Source: Palsa-504 sp963744575 (lineage in GTDB: Bacteria; Actinomycetota; Actinomycetes; Streptosporangiales; Streptosporangiaceae). From it: DNA of 64,000 nt. Positions 43,764 through 52,770 of this stretch are shown piece after piece. The notes under the pieces were generated by a model, which worked only from the letters and a program-made list of their open reading frames with translations, was not told the DNA's origin and did not search any database. The stretch spans positions 232,119-296,118 of the forward strand of contig CAVUUF010000012.1 of NCBI GenBank assembly GCA_963744575.1, given 5' to 3'. Numbering within the stretch: the stretch's first letter is position 1; each line of letters begins with the position of its first letter. A program made the translations under genes and the position numbers.

Positions 43764-43836
43764 GGTGCGGCGCGGGTAATTCGGTGCGTCGCGGGTAACT
43801 TCTGGTGCCTCGAGCGTAACCAGGTGACGTCGAGGG
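43764..43836. repeat. Four imperfect direct repeats of about 19-21 bp
   Basis: Each unit starts GGTGC or GGTGA and the first two share CGCGGGTAA; periods are 19, 21 and 19 bases. Read on the minus strand the core is TTACCCGCG-N-CGCACC. They lie just after the PEP-synthase-like beta gene. No coding explanation was found. Confidence 0.5.
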
Positions 43837-43903
43837 ATTCCAGCCCGCGGAAGAAATAGCTGGCGACGCGGACGGGCTGGTACCCGCCGACCGGGCCTGA
43901 GCG

Positions 43904-44976
43904 CTACGTCTTGAAGACATATTTTGCCGCCATGGCGGCGGGGTTCCAGTCGGTGGGGATGGCCTCGGCGGCCGGGGCGGTGACCGTGACCGGGCGGGCC
44001 TGGACCACGCAGACGGGCTCGCCTTCGCGGCGGTGCCGGTCCAGGACCCATTCCACGTCGACCGGGTAGCCGTAGTGGCGTTCGACGGCCAGGACCGCGC
44101 CGGCCACCGCGGCGATCTGCTCGTCGTCGAGCACCCGCCGGTCGGCCAGGCGGGCCGGCATGGCCGTCTCGACCACCCGGCCGACGGCGTAGTCGAACGC
44201 GGACACCACGTTCTTGGCCGCCACCCGATACTTCAGCACCCGGCCGTCGGCCTTGCCGACCTCGATGTGGTCCGGCGTGACCAGCCCCTGGACCACCGCC
44301 TCGCCCCAGCCCCAGCTGGTCTCGATGACCATGCGGTCGGTCTTGCCGGTGACCGGGTGGACGGAGAACGCCACTCCGGAGGCCCGGGCGTGGATGAGCT
44401 CGATGACGCCGACCGCCATCGGCATGTCGCGATGGTCCAGGCCGGCCCGCAGCCGGTAGGCCACCGCGCGCGCGTTGAACAGGCTGGCCCAGCACTGCCG
44501 GACCGCGGCGAGCACCCTGGCCGGGCCGGACACTCCGAGGTAGGTGTCGAAGATCCCGGCGAAGCTGTTCGTGCCGGAGTCCTCGCCGATGGCCGAGCTG
44601 CGCACCGCGGTCGGCACGTTGATCTCGAAGCAGCGCGAGCTCAGCTCCTCGTAGGCGTCGCCGATCAGCGCGGCCAGGTCCGCGCCGAGTTCCCGGCGGG
44701 CGATCTCGGCCCGCACCGCGGCGGCAGCCGCGTCCACCTCGGCGGGCCCGGCGCCGGCCCGGAGCCGGCCCTGAGCCCGCCGAGCGCGGCGTCGACTACC
44801 TCGTCCAGGCCTGCCTGGGCCCAGTGCCGCCGGAACGCCGACACCGTGACGGTGAAACCCTTGGGCAGGCACACGCCGGCCTGGAGCAGTTCGGCCAGGC
44901 GGCCCATCTTGGCACCGCAGGAACCGACGGCCTGTTCCGGGGCGACCTCGTCCACCCAGGCAATGGCGTCCGGCAT
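43904..44976 (-). pseudogene. PEP/pyruvate-binding (PEP-synthase N-half) protein, frameshifted
   Basis: Resembles the ATP-grasp half of PEP synthase, encoded separately as in phenylphosphate synthase beta. Frame one from ATG 44976 gives GSCGAKMGRLAELLQAGVCL and LPKGFTVT. Near 44750-44775 the homology moves to another frame: VRSSAIGEDSGTNSFAG, CWASLFNARAVAYR, GVAFSVHPVTGK and EWVLDR, ending VFKT. The break is in a GGCCGGCTCCGGGCC-type repeat. If the indel is a sequencing error this is an intact gene of about 355 residues. It begins 6 bases after the alpha gene. Confidence 0.78.
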
Positions 44977-44982
44977 GGGCTG

Positions 44983-46733
44983 TCAGCCCTGCCCGTTCGG
45001 TGTCGGCTTGACGACGGTTACCTCTCCGGTGGTGCCGTTGACCTCCACCTCATCCCCGTCCGAGATGATCATCGTGGCCAGGCCGACCGCGGTCACCGTG
45101 GGCACGCCGTACTCGCGGCCGACGATGGCGGCGTGCGACAGCATGCCGCCGCCGTCGCACACGCACGCGGCGATCTTGGCGAACGCCGGGGTCCAGTTCG
45201 GCGACGTGGACTCGCACACCAGCACCTCGCCCGGGCTGAGCCGGTGCAGTTCGTCGGCGTTGTGCAGCACGCGGGCGATCCCGCGGCCAGTGCCCTTGGC
45301 GCCGGGCACGCCGGTCAGCGTCTTGACCTGGCCGCCGGAGCTGGCCGCCTCCACCGCCCGCAGGAAGTGGCTGTTCAGCCCGAAGATCTCGATCAGGATC
45401 GGGTCGTTGACCGATTCCGGGATGGTGCCGACCACCCTGGGCAGGGACGGCCGTCGCTGCAGCCAGTAGTCGAAGTACTGCTTGCGCTGCTCCACCAGGC
45501 TGCGCAGCCCGGCGTCGTAGGGCCTGCGACCGCCGGACACGTCCATGATCTCTTCCCAGAACAGGTAGAGCGTGTCGCCGGAGTGGCCGGCCCGACCCGG
45601 TCCGCGATGGCCTGGCAGGCCCACCGCATGGGCAGGGAGATGCGCATGTCGATGTAGTAGTTGTGGTCGTCCTGCCACCACGGGAAGTTCGCCGCCCGGC
45701 AGGAGGCCAGGCCGCTGTCGAAGAGCTTCTGCTCCTCCAGCGTGAGGCTGGACCTGGCCGCGTCGACGGCCGCCTCGCGCTCCTCCACGGCCGCGTTCCT
45801 GGCCGCCTCGAAGTCATGGTCGGTGTCCTTCAGCAGGAACGTCTTGATCATCCCGAGGGCCGGGGTCGGGTCCTCGATCCAGCTCGGCAGCGCGATGTCG
45901 CAGGCGCCTTCGGTGCGCCAGCCGTAGACCTGGAGGAAGTCGTCGAACTTGGTCAGCCAGGGGCCGGCCGGGCCGCCGTGGGCGGCGAGTGCGGCCCGGA
46001 TCCGCCCGGCGTCGTGGGCGGCGAAGGCGGACTCGAGGCCGGCCGCGCGGGCCGCGCTGGTCAGCTTCCCCAGCTCCCGGTCGGCCTCCATGATCTTGGT
46101 GTCGTAGCCCTGCAGGAACTTGCCGATCTGCCCCGGATCCAGGCCGAGCTCGGTGCACATGCTGTAGAAGCTGACGTAGTTCGCCAGCAACGGGTACATC
46201 ACCTGGAAGTGGATCTCGAAGGCGCGCTTGTGGTACCGGCGGGCCTGGATGAGGTTCTCCCTCAGGTCCGCCAGGGACAGGGCGGACAGGTCCACGGCGC
46301 GGAAGTAGTCCCAGCTCTCGTCCACCTCCTCGCGCATCTGGCCCCAGATCTCGTCGAAGTTCCGCAGGAACGGCGGCAGGGCGCGGCCGAGCCGCCGGGC
46401 GCGCTGGCCGATCTCCCGCACATCGGTCACCGGCAGCGGCGAGCCGTAGGTGTGCGTGCCGCCGAGCCGGCAGGTGATCCCCCGGCCGGACGGCAGCGGC
46501 ATCTGATCGGCGGCCAGCTGCTGGGCCCAGTTGTAGCCGTCCTCGTTCCAGATCAGCCCCATCGGAGTCAGGCCACGCGGCCAGTGGAAGTCGAGGAACC
46601 AGAAGCTCTCCTCGTCCTCCTTGCGGAACGTCTGAACCGGCTCTGCGTACCAGGGCGCATGGGTGTAGCCGGGCTTGAATCCGGGATACCACTCATCGGT
46701 GACGAACTCGTCGACGGGAATGACCGTGGCCAT
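44983..46733 (-). pseudogene. PEP-utilising enzyme (swivelling-domain half), frameshifted
   Basis: Resembles the alpha subunit of phenylphosphate synthase. The first about 380 residues (MATVIPVDEFVTDEW start, then aromatic-rich helical sequence) end in GPATPATRSTC. At about 45585-45603 homology shifts frame to SGDTLYLFWEEIMDVSGG. The phosphohistidine swivelling domain follows: GEVLVCESTSPNWTPAF and GGMLSHAAIVGREYGVPTV with the catalytic-type histidine. ATG at 46733 has AGGAG 6 bases before it. With one base corrected it would be about 580 residues. Confidence 0.78.
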
Positions 46734-46871
46734 TGCGGCTCCTAGGTAGGGCTGATGGGCGTCGCCGGTGTACTGCACGTTACGGGTTGCCCCGGAGGCG
46801 GACAATGCTCAGCCAGCAGAAACCCGGCGCCTCACCACGGCCGGACCGGCGGGCAGCGCGTTCGCCGCGGG

Positions 46872-48068
46872 TCAGCTTGCGGACGTGGCGGGCGGGGTCC
46901 CGCTGGCGCGCAAGGCGTTGACTTTAACCAGGAGGCCGAACCAGAACTGCGCCCCCGGAGCGATCGCGGCGATCGTGATGAGGAAGCCGAGCAGGGCGAG
47001 GATGACCGCCCAGACCGGGTTGCCGTGGAGGCCGATGATCCCGCGCTGCTCCCACCAGTTGCATTTCGCGTTCGGCCCGGCGCATTCCGCGACGGTACCC
47101 CAGCCGATCGGCAGGCCGGCCTGGGCCGCGGCCGTCAGCTGGTCCTCCAGGTTCCCCAGGCAGCTCGGCTGGTCCTGGGGGCAGTTGGCCCCCTTGACCG
47201 CCACCGCGCTGACCGCCGAGCGGATGGTGCTGTCGCTGTACAGCGCACGGCCGATGGTGATCGTGTTGATGTTGAGCAACACGACGAGAATCGCTCCCAC
47301 CACCAGAGTGATGATGGCGACACGCCGCTTGTACCAGCCGGACACCCGGGCCATGTGGTCGTCGTACCAGTTCTCGACCGAGGATCGGAACCGGGTGACG
47401 TCGCCGTTGGCGCTCGCGGCCAGGGCCGCCAGCGAGGTACGCAGCGTACTCATCGAATCAGGCAGCTTGCTGATGGAGCCCTGAATGGTATTCATGCCGG
47501 TTTGCCCGGCCGCGTCGGGCAGCACCAAGTCCATGACCGCCTCGGCGAAGGACCGGGCCGGGATGTAGGACGGCAGGCTCCTGCGTAGCTTCAGGGTCCC
47601 TCCATCCGTGCTTTTCGGCAGCGGAGCATGCTTATTCGTATTGTCTGCGGTCTTCCCTATCATCAGCCGCCGGCTAGAGATCTGGCCTGGCATTCCCTGA
47701 TTTCCCAGGATGGGACTGCCCAGCAGCGCGCTGGTCGCCGACGACGGCTCAGGCGACTCCTGCTCATCGGAGGTCGAGGCATTTGCGTTCTGGGGCGGGC
47801 CGGCGGCAGCAGGCTTCGCGGCGTCGTCCGGCGGAGGGGGCGTGCCGGTTATTAGAGATCGCGCTTTGCCGAAGTCCTTTGTGGCGGTGTCGAGGTTGAC
47901 GACCGTGTTCTTGTCGTCCACGAGCTCACGCAGGCCGAGGAGCAGGTAAGCGCCGCGCAGTCCGAGGAAACGGGAGATTGCCTCGGTAGCCACTGAGGCA
48001 ATCGCAGCCGTGACGCCGAAGACGAAGATTATTCCTATGGCTAGGTCAATGATCCCTGAACTCAGCAT
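46872..48068 (-). CDS. Multi-helix membrane protein of unknown function
   Basis: A 398-residue protein. An N-terminal helix (GIIDLAIGIIFVFGVTAAIA) precedes a cytoplasmic-looking region with a Pro/Ala/Ser linker (about 85-140). A central helix (IITLVVGAILVVLLNINTITI) and a C-terminal helix (WAVILALLGFLITIAAIAPG) lie on either side of a loop with cysteines (GANCPQDQPSCLGN, AECAGPNAKCNWWEQ) that may form disulfides outside the cell. GGAGGGGAG precedes the ATG. I do not recognise the family; similar layouts occur as single genes in soil bacteria. Confidence 0.75.
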   Translation of the reverse strand: MLSSGIIDLAIGIIFVFGVTAAIASVATEAISRFLGLRGAYLLLGLRELVDDKNTVVNLDTATKDFGKARSLITGTPPPPDDAAKPAAAGPPQNANASTSDEQESPEPSSATSALLGSPILGNQGMPGQISSRRLMIGKTADNTNKHAPLPKSTDGGTLKLRRSLPSYIPARSFAEAVMDLVLPDAAGQTGMNTIQGSISKLPDSMSTLRTSLAALAASANGDVTRFRSSVENWYDDHMARVSGWYKRRVAIITLVVGAILVVLLNINTITIGRALYSDSTIRSAVSAVAVKGANCPQDQPSCLGNLEDQLTAAAQAGLPIGWGTVAECAGPNAKCNWWEQRGIIGLHGNPVWAVILALLGFLITIAAIAPGAQFWFGLLVKVNALRASGTPPATSAS

Positions 48069-48284
48069 GCTGCTCCCCTCCGGCCAGGACCACGACGCGC
48101 TTACTGCGAGAGCCCGGCTGCCGCTGTATTCCTCATAGACCCAAACCGCGCATCCAGTCAAGGGTCGGCAAAAGCAAAGACGCCGAATCGTAAAGACGCC
48201 TGCGGCGCGGCGGGCGCCGACCCGCAATCGAATTCGGACAATCATGGTTAAATGGCCGCTAAATACCCCGGATGCGGGCGTGAG

Positions 48285-49472
48285 TTACGAGCCGTCAGGC
48301 CCTTCCCACAGGCGCTTGGTGGCGATCGCGGCGCCCTCGGCGAGCGCGGCGAACTTGGCCCAGACCACGGTGGGGTGCACCTCGGGGGCGAACGAGGCCC
48401 GGGAGGAGAACCCGCAGTCGGCGCTGGCGATCACGTTCTCGCGGCCGACCAGGCTGGCGTACTGGCAGATGCCGTCGGCGATGAGCTCGGGGTGCTCGAC
48501 GTAGTTGGTCGCGTGCCCGAGCAGCCCGGGCAGCAGGATCTTGCCTTCCGGCAGCTCCAGGTCGGCCCAGATCCGCCATTCATGCTGGTGCCGCGGGTTA
48601 GCCACCTCGAAGGAGTAGGCGCCCGCGCTGATCCGCAGCATCACCGGCGCCACCTCGGCCAGCGGGATGTCGTTCAGCCGCGGCCCGTGGTTGAGTCCAT
48701 AGCAGGTGTGCAGCCTGATCCGTTCGGCCGGGATGCCGCGCAGCGCGTGGTTGAGCACCTCCACGTGCTCCTGCGCCCGGCGGCGGCGCTCGGCCGGGTC
48801 GCTGCGCCCGTCGTCGGCCAGGATCTCGATCAGCCACGGGTCGTCCACCTGCAGCAGGAAGCCGGCCTCCACGATCGCGAGGTACTCCTCCCGCATGGCC
48901 TCGGCCACCGCGGCCAGGTAGTCCCGTTCGGAGGCGTAGTAGTCGTTGCGGCCGAAGCCGCTGGGGCTGGTCGACGGCAGGAACGCCTCAACCGGGCCCT
49001 GCCCATCTCCGGCGAGGCCGGCCAGCGCGGCGCGGAGGTTCGCGATGTCGGTCTGCACCGCGTCCCGGCCGACGTAGGCCACCGGGCCGGTGCAGACCAT
49101 CACCCGCATCGGCGCCACCGCCGAGGAGTATTTCGACATGTAGGAGTGGTAGTACTCGGGGAAGTCGTCGATCTCCTTCTGCCACGACGGCGGGAGCAGC
49201 GTCTCGCCCTCCACCTGGTCGAAGCCGGCCAGCCGCTCCTTGACGTAGGTGAGGAAGGAGACCTTGCCCTGCTCGCCGTCGGTGACCACGTCCAGGCCCG
49301 CGGCGGCCTGCTTGCGCACCACGTCGCTCACCGCGTCGCGGACGAGCCCGGTGAAGGCGACCGGGTCCCAGGGCCGGCCGTGTTCCTTCTCGCGCATGAC
49401 CTCGAGCAGGGCCGGCGGCCGGGCCAGGCTGCCGACGTGGGTGGTCAGGATGCGTTCGCTGCTGCGCTGCAT
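48285..49472 (-). CDS. MetE-like cobalamin-independent methyltransferase-family protein
   Basis: A 395-residue TIM-barrel protein of the MetE C-terminal/epoxyalkane-CoM-transferase group. Start LTTHVGSLARP; zinc-site residues fit H and C in RLHTCYGLNHG and C in ASADCGFSSRA, with a glutamate between. DVVTDGEQGK and the VDDPWLIE stretch match the substrate site. It lacks the MetE N-terminal half. Members move alkyl or methyl groups to or from thiols. Last gene of a five-gene same-strand run, 2 bases after the 71-residue protein gene. Confidence 0.85.
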   Translation of the reverse strand: MQRSSERILTTHVGSLARPPALLEVMREKEHGRPWDPVAFTGLVRDAVSDVVRKQAAAGLDVVTDGEQGKVSFLTYVKERLAGFDQVEGETLLPPSWQKEIDDFPEYYHSYMSKYSSAVAPMRVMVCTGPVAYVGRDAVQTDIANLRAALAGLAGDGQGPVEAFLPSTSPSGFGRNDYYASERDYLAAVAEAMREEYLAIVEAGFLLQVDDPWLIEILADDGRSDPAERRRRAQEHVEVLNHALRGIPAERIRLHTCYGLNHGPRLNDIPLAEVAPVMLRISAGAYSFEVANPRHQHEWRIWADLELPEGKILLPGLLGHATNYVEHPELIADGICQYASLVGRENVIASADCGFSSRASFAPEVHPTVVWAKFAALAEGAAIATKRLWEGPDGS

Positions 49473-49474
49473 GG

Positions 49475-49690
49475 CTAATCCTCCCACGTGGGCATGTCGT
49501 CCGGCGGGGGGACGTTCACCTCGGTCACCCGGTTGCGGTAGGCGACCAGCGCGGTCCCGCCGCCGCGGCGGATCCGCACCACCACCTCCTCGGTGTTGCA
49601 CGGCTCGCCGGGGTCGTAGCCGTGGGCCCAGGTGGCGAAGGCGGTGACGGCGACCGCCGACCGGCTCGGCAGCGTCGAGCTCGGCTGCAT
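49475..49690 (-). CDS. Small protein of unknown function linked to the MetE-like gene
   Basis: 71 residues (MQPSSTLPSRSAVAVTAFAT start, DDMPTWED end). It has one cysteine in GEPCNTEEVVVRI and a beta-rich middle (VVVRIRRGGGTALVAYRNR). It is placed 35 bases after the decarboxylase gene and 2 bases before the MetE-like gene, so the three are probably co-translated. It may be an accessory subunit. No family recognised. Confidence 0.65.
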   Translation of the reverse strand: MQPSSTLPSRSAVAVTAFATWAHGYDPGEPCNTEEVVVRIRRGGGTALVAYRNRVTEVNVPPPDDMPTWED

Positions 49691-49725
49691 TTAATGGGAC
49701 CGAACGAGCGGTGATCAGCATTACC

Positions 49726-52548
49726 CTACGCGCTGCTGGTTTCCGCCTGCGCGGTGGTGGCGGTGCGGACCGCCTCCGGCTCCGCCGCCGGACGGCTGAT
49801 CCGGCTGGTAGCCGCGATCTCCAGAGCCTTATCCAGGTAGACGCGATACCCCAGGTCGGGCCGGTAGCCGTGCACCTCGGGCGTGTCCAGGCTGCGCATG
49901 AAGGCCAGGATCTCCGGGCTGAACACCTGACCGGGCACCAGCACCGGGTAGCCGGGCGGGTAGGGCGTCACGTAGGTGGTCGAGACCACCTGATCGCCGT
50001 TCTCCATCCGCTGCTCGACCTCCCCCGGCTTGAGGTACTCGCAGTAGCTGTCGTTGTAGGACAGGTAGAAGGCGCGACGTACGTCGCCCTCCGGGGTAGG
50101 TTCGCCGCCGACGTCCTGGAAGCTGGAGTGGAAGCCACTGAAGTCGGGCAGCGGCGCCGACGGGGCGGTCAGCTTGAGTACCGCGCGCTCGTGCGCGGCC
50201 CGTTCGGTCGGGCTCATGTCGCCCAGCTGGGCCTCGAGCTCGCGGGCGATGGTCACGAGCACCTCGATCAGGTAGGCCACCGAGCTGCGGGTGGTGCCGA
50301 TCGTGGTCATGAACAGCACGGTGTTCCGCGAGGTCTTGTTGATCTGGACGCCGTAGCGGTCCATCAGCTGGCTGCGCTTGAACGCGTCACCGTCGATGCC
50401 GGTGGCGCCGATGTAGATGGTGACCCGGGACGGATCCAGCACGAACTCGTCGGCCTCCCACGCCTTGACCATGTTAGGCAGGCCGGAGCGCAGCGGCTGG
50501 TCGATGCCCGACTGCCGGTACTCGGCCGGGATCAGGTCCTTGGTCATCAGGCAGCGCATGTACTTGCTCAGCAGCGGGTGATGGTCCACCGCGTCGCGCA
50601 GCCGCATCGCGTTCTCGATCTGCTTCTGCACCAGCTCGAACCCCTCCAGGGCGGCCTGCCGACGGCCCAGGTCCAGGGAGGCCAGGATCTGGTAGTTCGG
50701 CGAGGTCGAGGTGTGCGTCATGTAAGCCTCGTGGAAGGTCTCCTCGACCTTCTGGGCGAAGTCCTGGTCGGTGATGTGGATCATGGAGCCCTGCCGCAGC
50801 GAGGTCAGCGTCTTGTGGGTGGACTGGGTGGAGTACACCCGGACCCGGGCCCGGGCCGGGTCCGGGATCAGCCGCCGGTCCAGCAGCACCTGGTCGGCAG
50901 CGGCGTCGATCGCCCCGATCTCCTCGGCCTGGGCGTCGTAGCTCGCCCGGTACTCAGGCAGCCGTAGCTCCTCGATGAGCGTTCGGGCGGCCCGCATGGC
51001 GGTGCGCGGCCGGTACACCGGGTGGAACCGGGCGAACGCGAACCACGCCTCGTCCCACAGGAAGACCAGGTCGGGCTTGATGGCCAGGCACTCCTGCATC
51101 ACCCGCTCGACGTCGTAGACGATCCCGTCGAACGTGCAGTTGGTCAGCAGCAGCATCTTGACCTGGTCCAGCTTGCCCGCCCGGCGAAGCGCCAGCAGCT
51201 GGCGCTTGATCTCCTTCAGCGGGACGGCGCCGTACATCGAATACTGGTTCAGCGGGTACGCCTCCAGGTAGGTCACCATGGCGCCGGCCAGCATCAGCCC
51301 GTAGTGGTGCGACTGGTGGCAGTTCCGGTCGACCAGGACGATGTCGCCGGGCTGGACCAGGGCCTGGACCACGATCTTGTTGGCGGTCGAGGTGCCGTTG
51401 GTAACGAAGAAGGTCTGCCGGGAGCCGAACGTCTTGGCCGCCAGCTGCTGCGCCTCGCGCAGCGGCCCGGTGGGCTCGAGCAGCGAGTCGAGGCCGCCGC
51501 AGGTCGCGGAGGTTTCGGCCAGGAAGATGTCCAGGCCGTAGAAGTCCACCATGTCCCTGATCCAGCGCGACTCCACGATCGACTTGCCGTGCGAGATAGG
51601 CAGCGCGTGGAACACCCCGGTCGGCCGGTGGCTGTAGTTACGCAGCGCGCTGAAGAACGGCGCGCGGTACCGGGCTCCCACTCCCTCCAGGATGGACAGG
51701 TGCAGCTCCAGCGCGCCCTCGCGGGTGTGGAAGATGCGCCGGAAGTGGTGGCTGAGCCGGGCGGCCAGATCCTCGACCCCGATCTCCGTCATCAGGTACA
51801 GGTCGAGTTCCGGCCTGATCCTGGCCAGCGCCCGGGCCAGGATCTGGGCGCGCTCATCGGGCGAGTAATCCATCACGTCGTCGGCCACGACCATGTCCGC
51901 GAACTGGTGCAGCGACGAGGAGTCGTAGCGGGACCGGTGGGTGAACCGGCGGCGGACCACGCAGGCCTGCAGCTGGAAGTTCAGCCGGGCGGCCATGAGC
52001 GCGTCCTCCAGGCTGGGGACCACGACGATCTCGTAGCTGAACGGGTCGTCCGGACGGCGCCAGCGGCGCATCTCCTCGCGCAGCTCACGCTCCTGCTGAT
52101 CGCTCATGTCCTCGACCAGGAGGACCTCGAAGTAGGGCCGGTCGGTCCGGGCCTGCTCCATCGGATGAGCCACCCGGTCGAAGGCGTCTTCCTCCTCGCT
52201 CGTGTCCACGTTCTGGCCGCCGTGGAGGGACTCGGTGGCCAGGGCGTGGTTGATGTCGGTGACCAGGGCCGCGAACCGGTCGTACTTGCCGGCCGTGAAC
52301 AGCCGCCGGACCTTCTGGAAGCTCTGTATGCCCGGGAACGCCCAGAACCGCTCGATGGGGCCGAGCACGTCGAGCAGGCCGTGGACGGCGTCCCCCAGCT
52401 GCTCGACCGGACGTTGCTGGGCGCCGGCCAGCACCAGCTGGATCGCTGATTCTTCCAGGCTAGACCAGGTGTCAGTCCTGACCTGCCACAGGCTGTTGTA
52501 CGCCGCCGCGTTCGGCACGGTAACCACCTCCGCAATGCTCCTGGGCAT
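49726..52548 (-). CDS. Large Orn/Lys/Arg-type PLP-dependent decarboxylase
   Basis: A 940-residue fold-type I decarboxylase. Residues 1-130 are an unusual N-terminal helical extension. A receiver-like wing domain (about 136-200, FEVLLVEDMSDQQ) follows, then the PLP domain with the family motifs FVTNGTSTANK, VDRNCHQSHH and FLWDEAWFAFARFHP. The Schiff-base lysine is K579 in STQSTHKTL. The C-terminal domain is complete (PPGYPVLVPG). GTG at 52518, with GGAGG 8 bases upstream, is an alternative start. Substrate unknown: ornithine, lysine, arginine or a modified amino acid. Confidence 0.93.
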   Translation of the reverse strand: MPRSIAEVVTVPNAAAYNSLWQVRTDTWSSLEESAIQLVLAGAQQRPVEQLGDAVHGLLDVLGPIERFWAFPGIQSFQKVRRLFTAGKYDRFAALVTDINHALATESLHGGQNVDTSEEEDAFDRVAHPMEQARTDRPYFEVLLVEDMSDQQERELREEMRRWRRPDDPFSYEIVVVPSLEDALMAARLNFQLQACVVRRRFTHRSRYDSSSLHQFADMVVADDVMDYSPDERAQILARALARIRPELDLYLMTEIGVEDLAARLSHHFRRIFHTREGALELHLSILEGVGARYRAPFFSALRNYSHRPTGVFHALPISHGKSIVESRWIRDMVDFYGLDIFLAETSATCGGLDSLLEPTGPLREAQQLAAKTFGSRQTFFVTNGTSTANKIVVQALVQPGDIVLVDRNCHQSHHYGLMLAGAMVTYLEAYPLNQYSMYGAVPLKEIKRQLLALRRAGKLDQVKMLLLTNCTFDGIVYDVERVMQECLAIKPDLVFLWDEAWFAFARFHPVYRPRTAMRAARTLIEELRLPEYRASYDAQAEEIGAIDAAADQVLLDRRLIPDPARARVRVYSTQSTHKTLTSLRQGSMIHITDQDFAQKVEETFHEAYMTHTSTSPNYQILASLDLGRRQAALEGFELVQKQIENAMRLRDAVDHHPLLSKYMRCLMTKDLIPAEYRQSGIDQPLRSGLPNMVKAWEADEFVLDPSRVTIYIGATGIDGDAFKRSQLMDRYGVQINKTSRNTVLFMTTIGTTRSSVAYLIEVLVTIARELEAQLGDMSPTERAAHERAVLKLTAPSAPLPDFSGFHSSFQDVGGEPTPEGDVRRAFYLSYNDSYCEYLKPGEVEQRMENGDQVVSTTYVTPYPPGYPVLVPGQVFSPEILAFMRSLDTPEVHGYRPDLGYRVYLDKALEIAATSRISRPAAEPEAVRTATTAQAETSSA

Positions 52549-52609
52549 CCCTATCTGTCACGATGCTCTCACCGGGTGCTGGTGAACAAGAGCACACGAG
52601 GAAAGTTGT

Positions 52610-52647
52610 CCCGGTTTGCGTTTCCGTTGCGGGAAGCGCAAACCGGG
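52610..52647. terminator. Strong hairpin between the ATP-grasp and decarboxylase genes
   Basis: 16-bp arms (CCCGGTTTGCGTTTCC with a one-mismatch complement) around a GTTGCG loop, in a 222-base gap. There is no T-run after it on the minus strand. It may end transcription in part, or protect or process the message so that the two genes are made in different amounts. Confidence 0.6.
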
Positions 52648-52770
52648 TTCACTCCGTCCGCGTGCATGGCGGGCAGCCGGGATCGGCGGAGTGGGCTGAC
52701 GTGGCCCGGGCTCGCAGACCGGGCGGCGGGGCGGATCGGGGCTCGCCGGGTGGGAGTGGTGGGGCAGGAG

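Noticed and set aside
43764..43836. Possible CRISPR array
   Set aside because: Repeats are imperfect, only about 16 bp, and nearly contiguous with no unique spacers; no cas gene is present.
46872..48245. Extended start for the membrane protein at 48245
   Set aside because: The extra 59 residues are Arg/Cys-rich and precede a clear GGAGGGGAG site and first helix at 48068.
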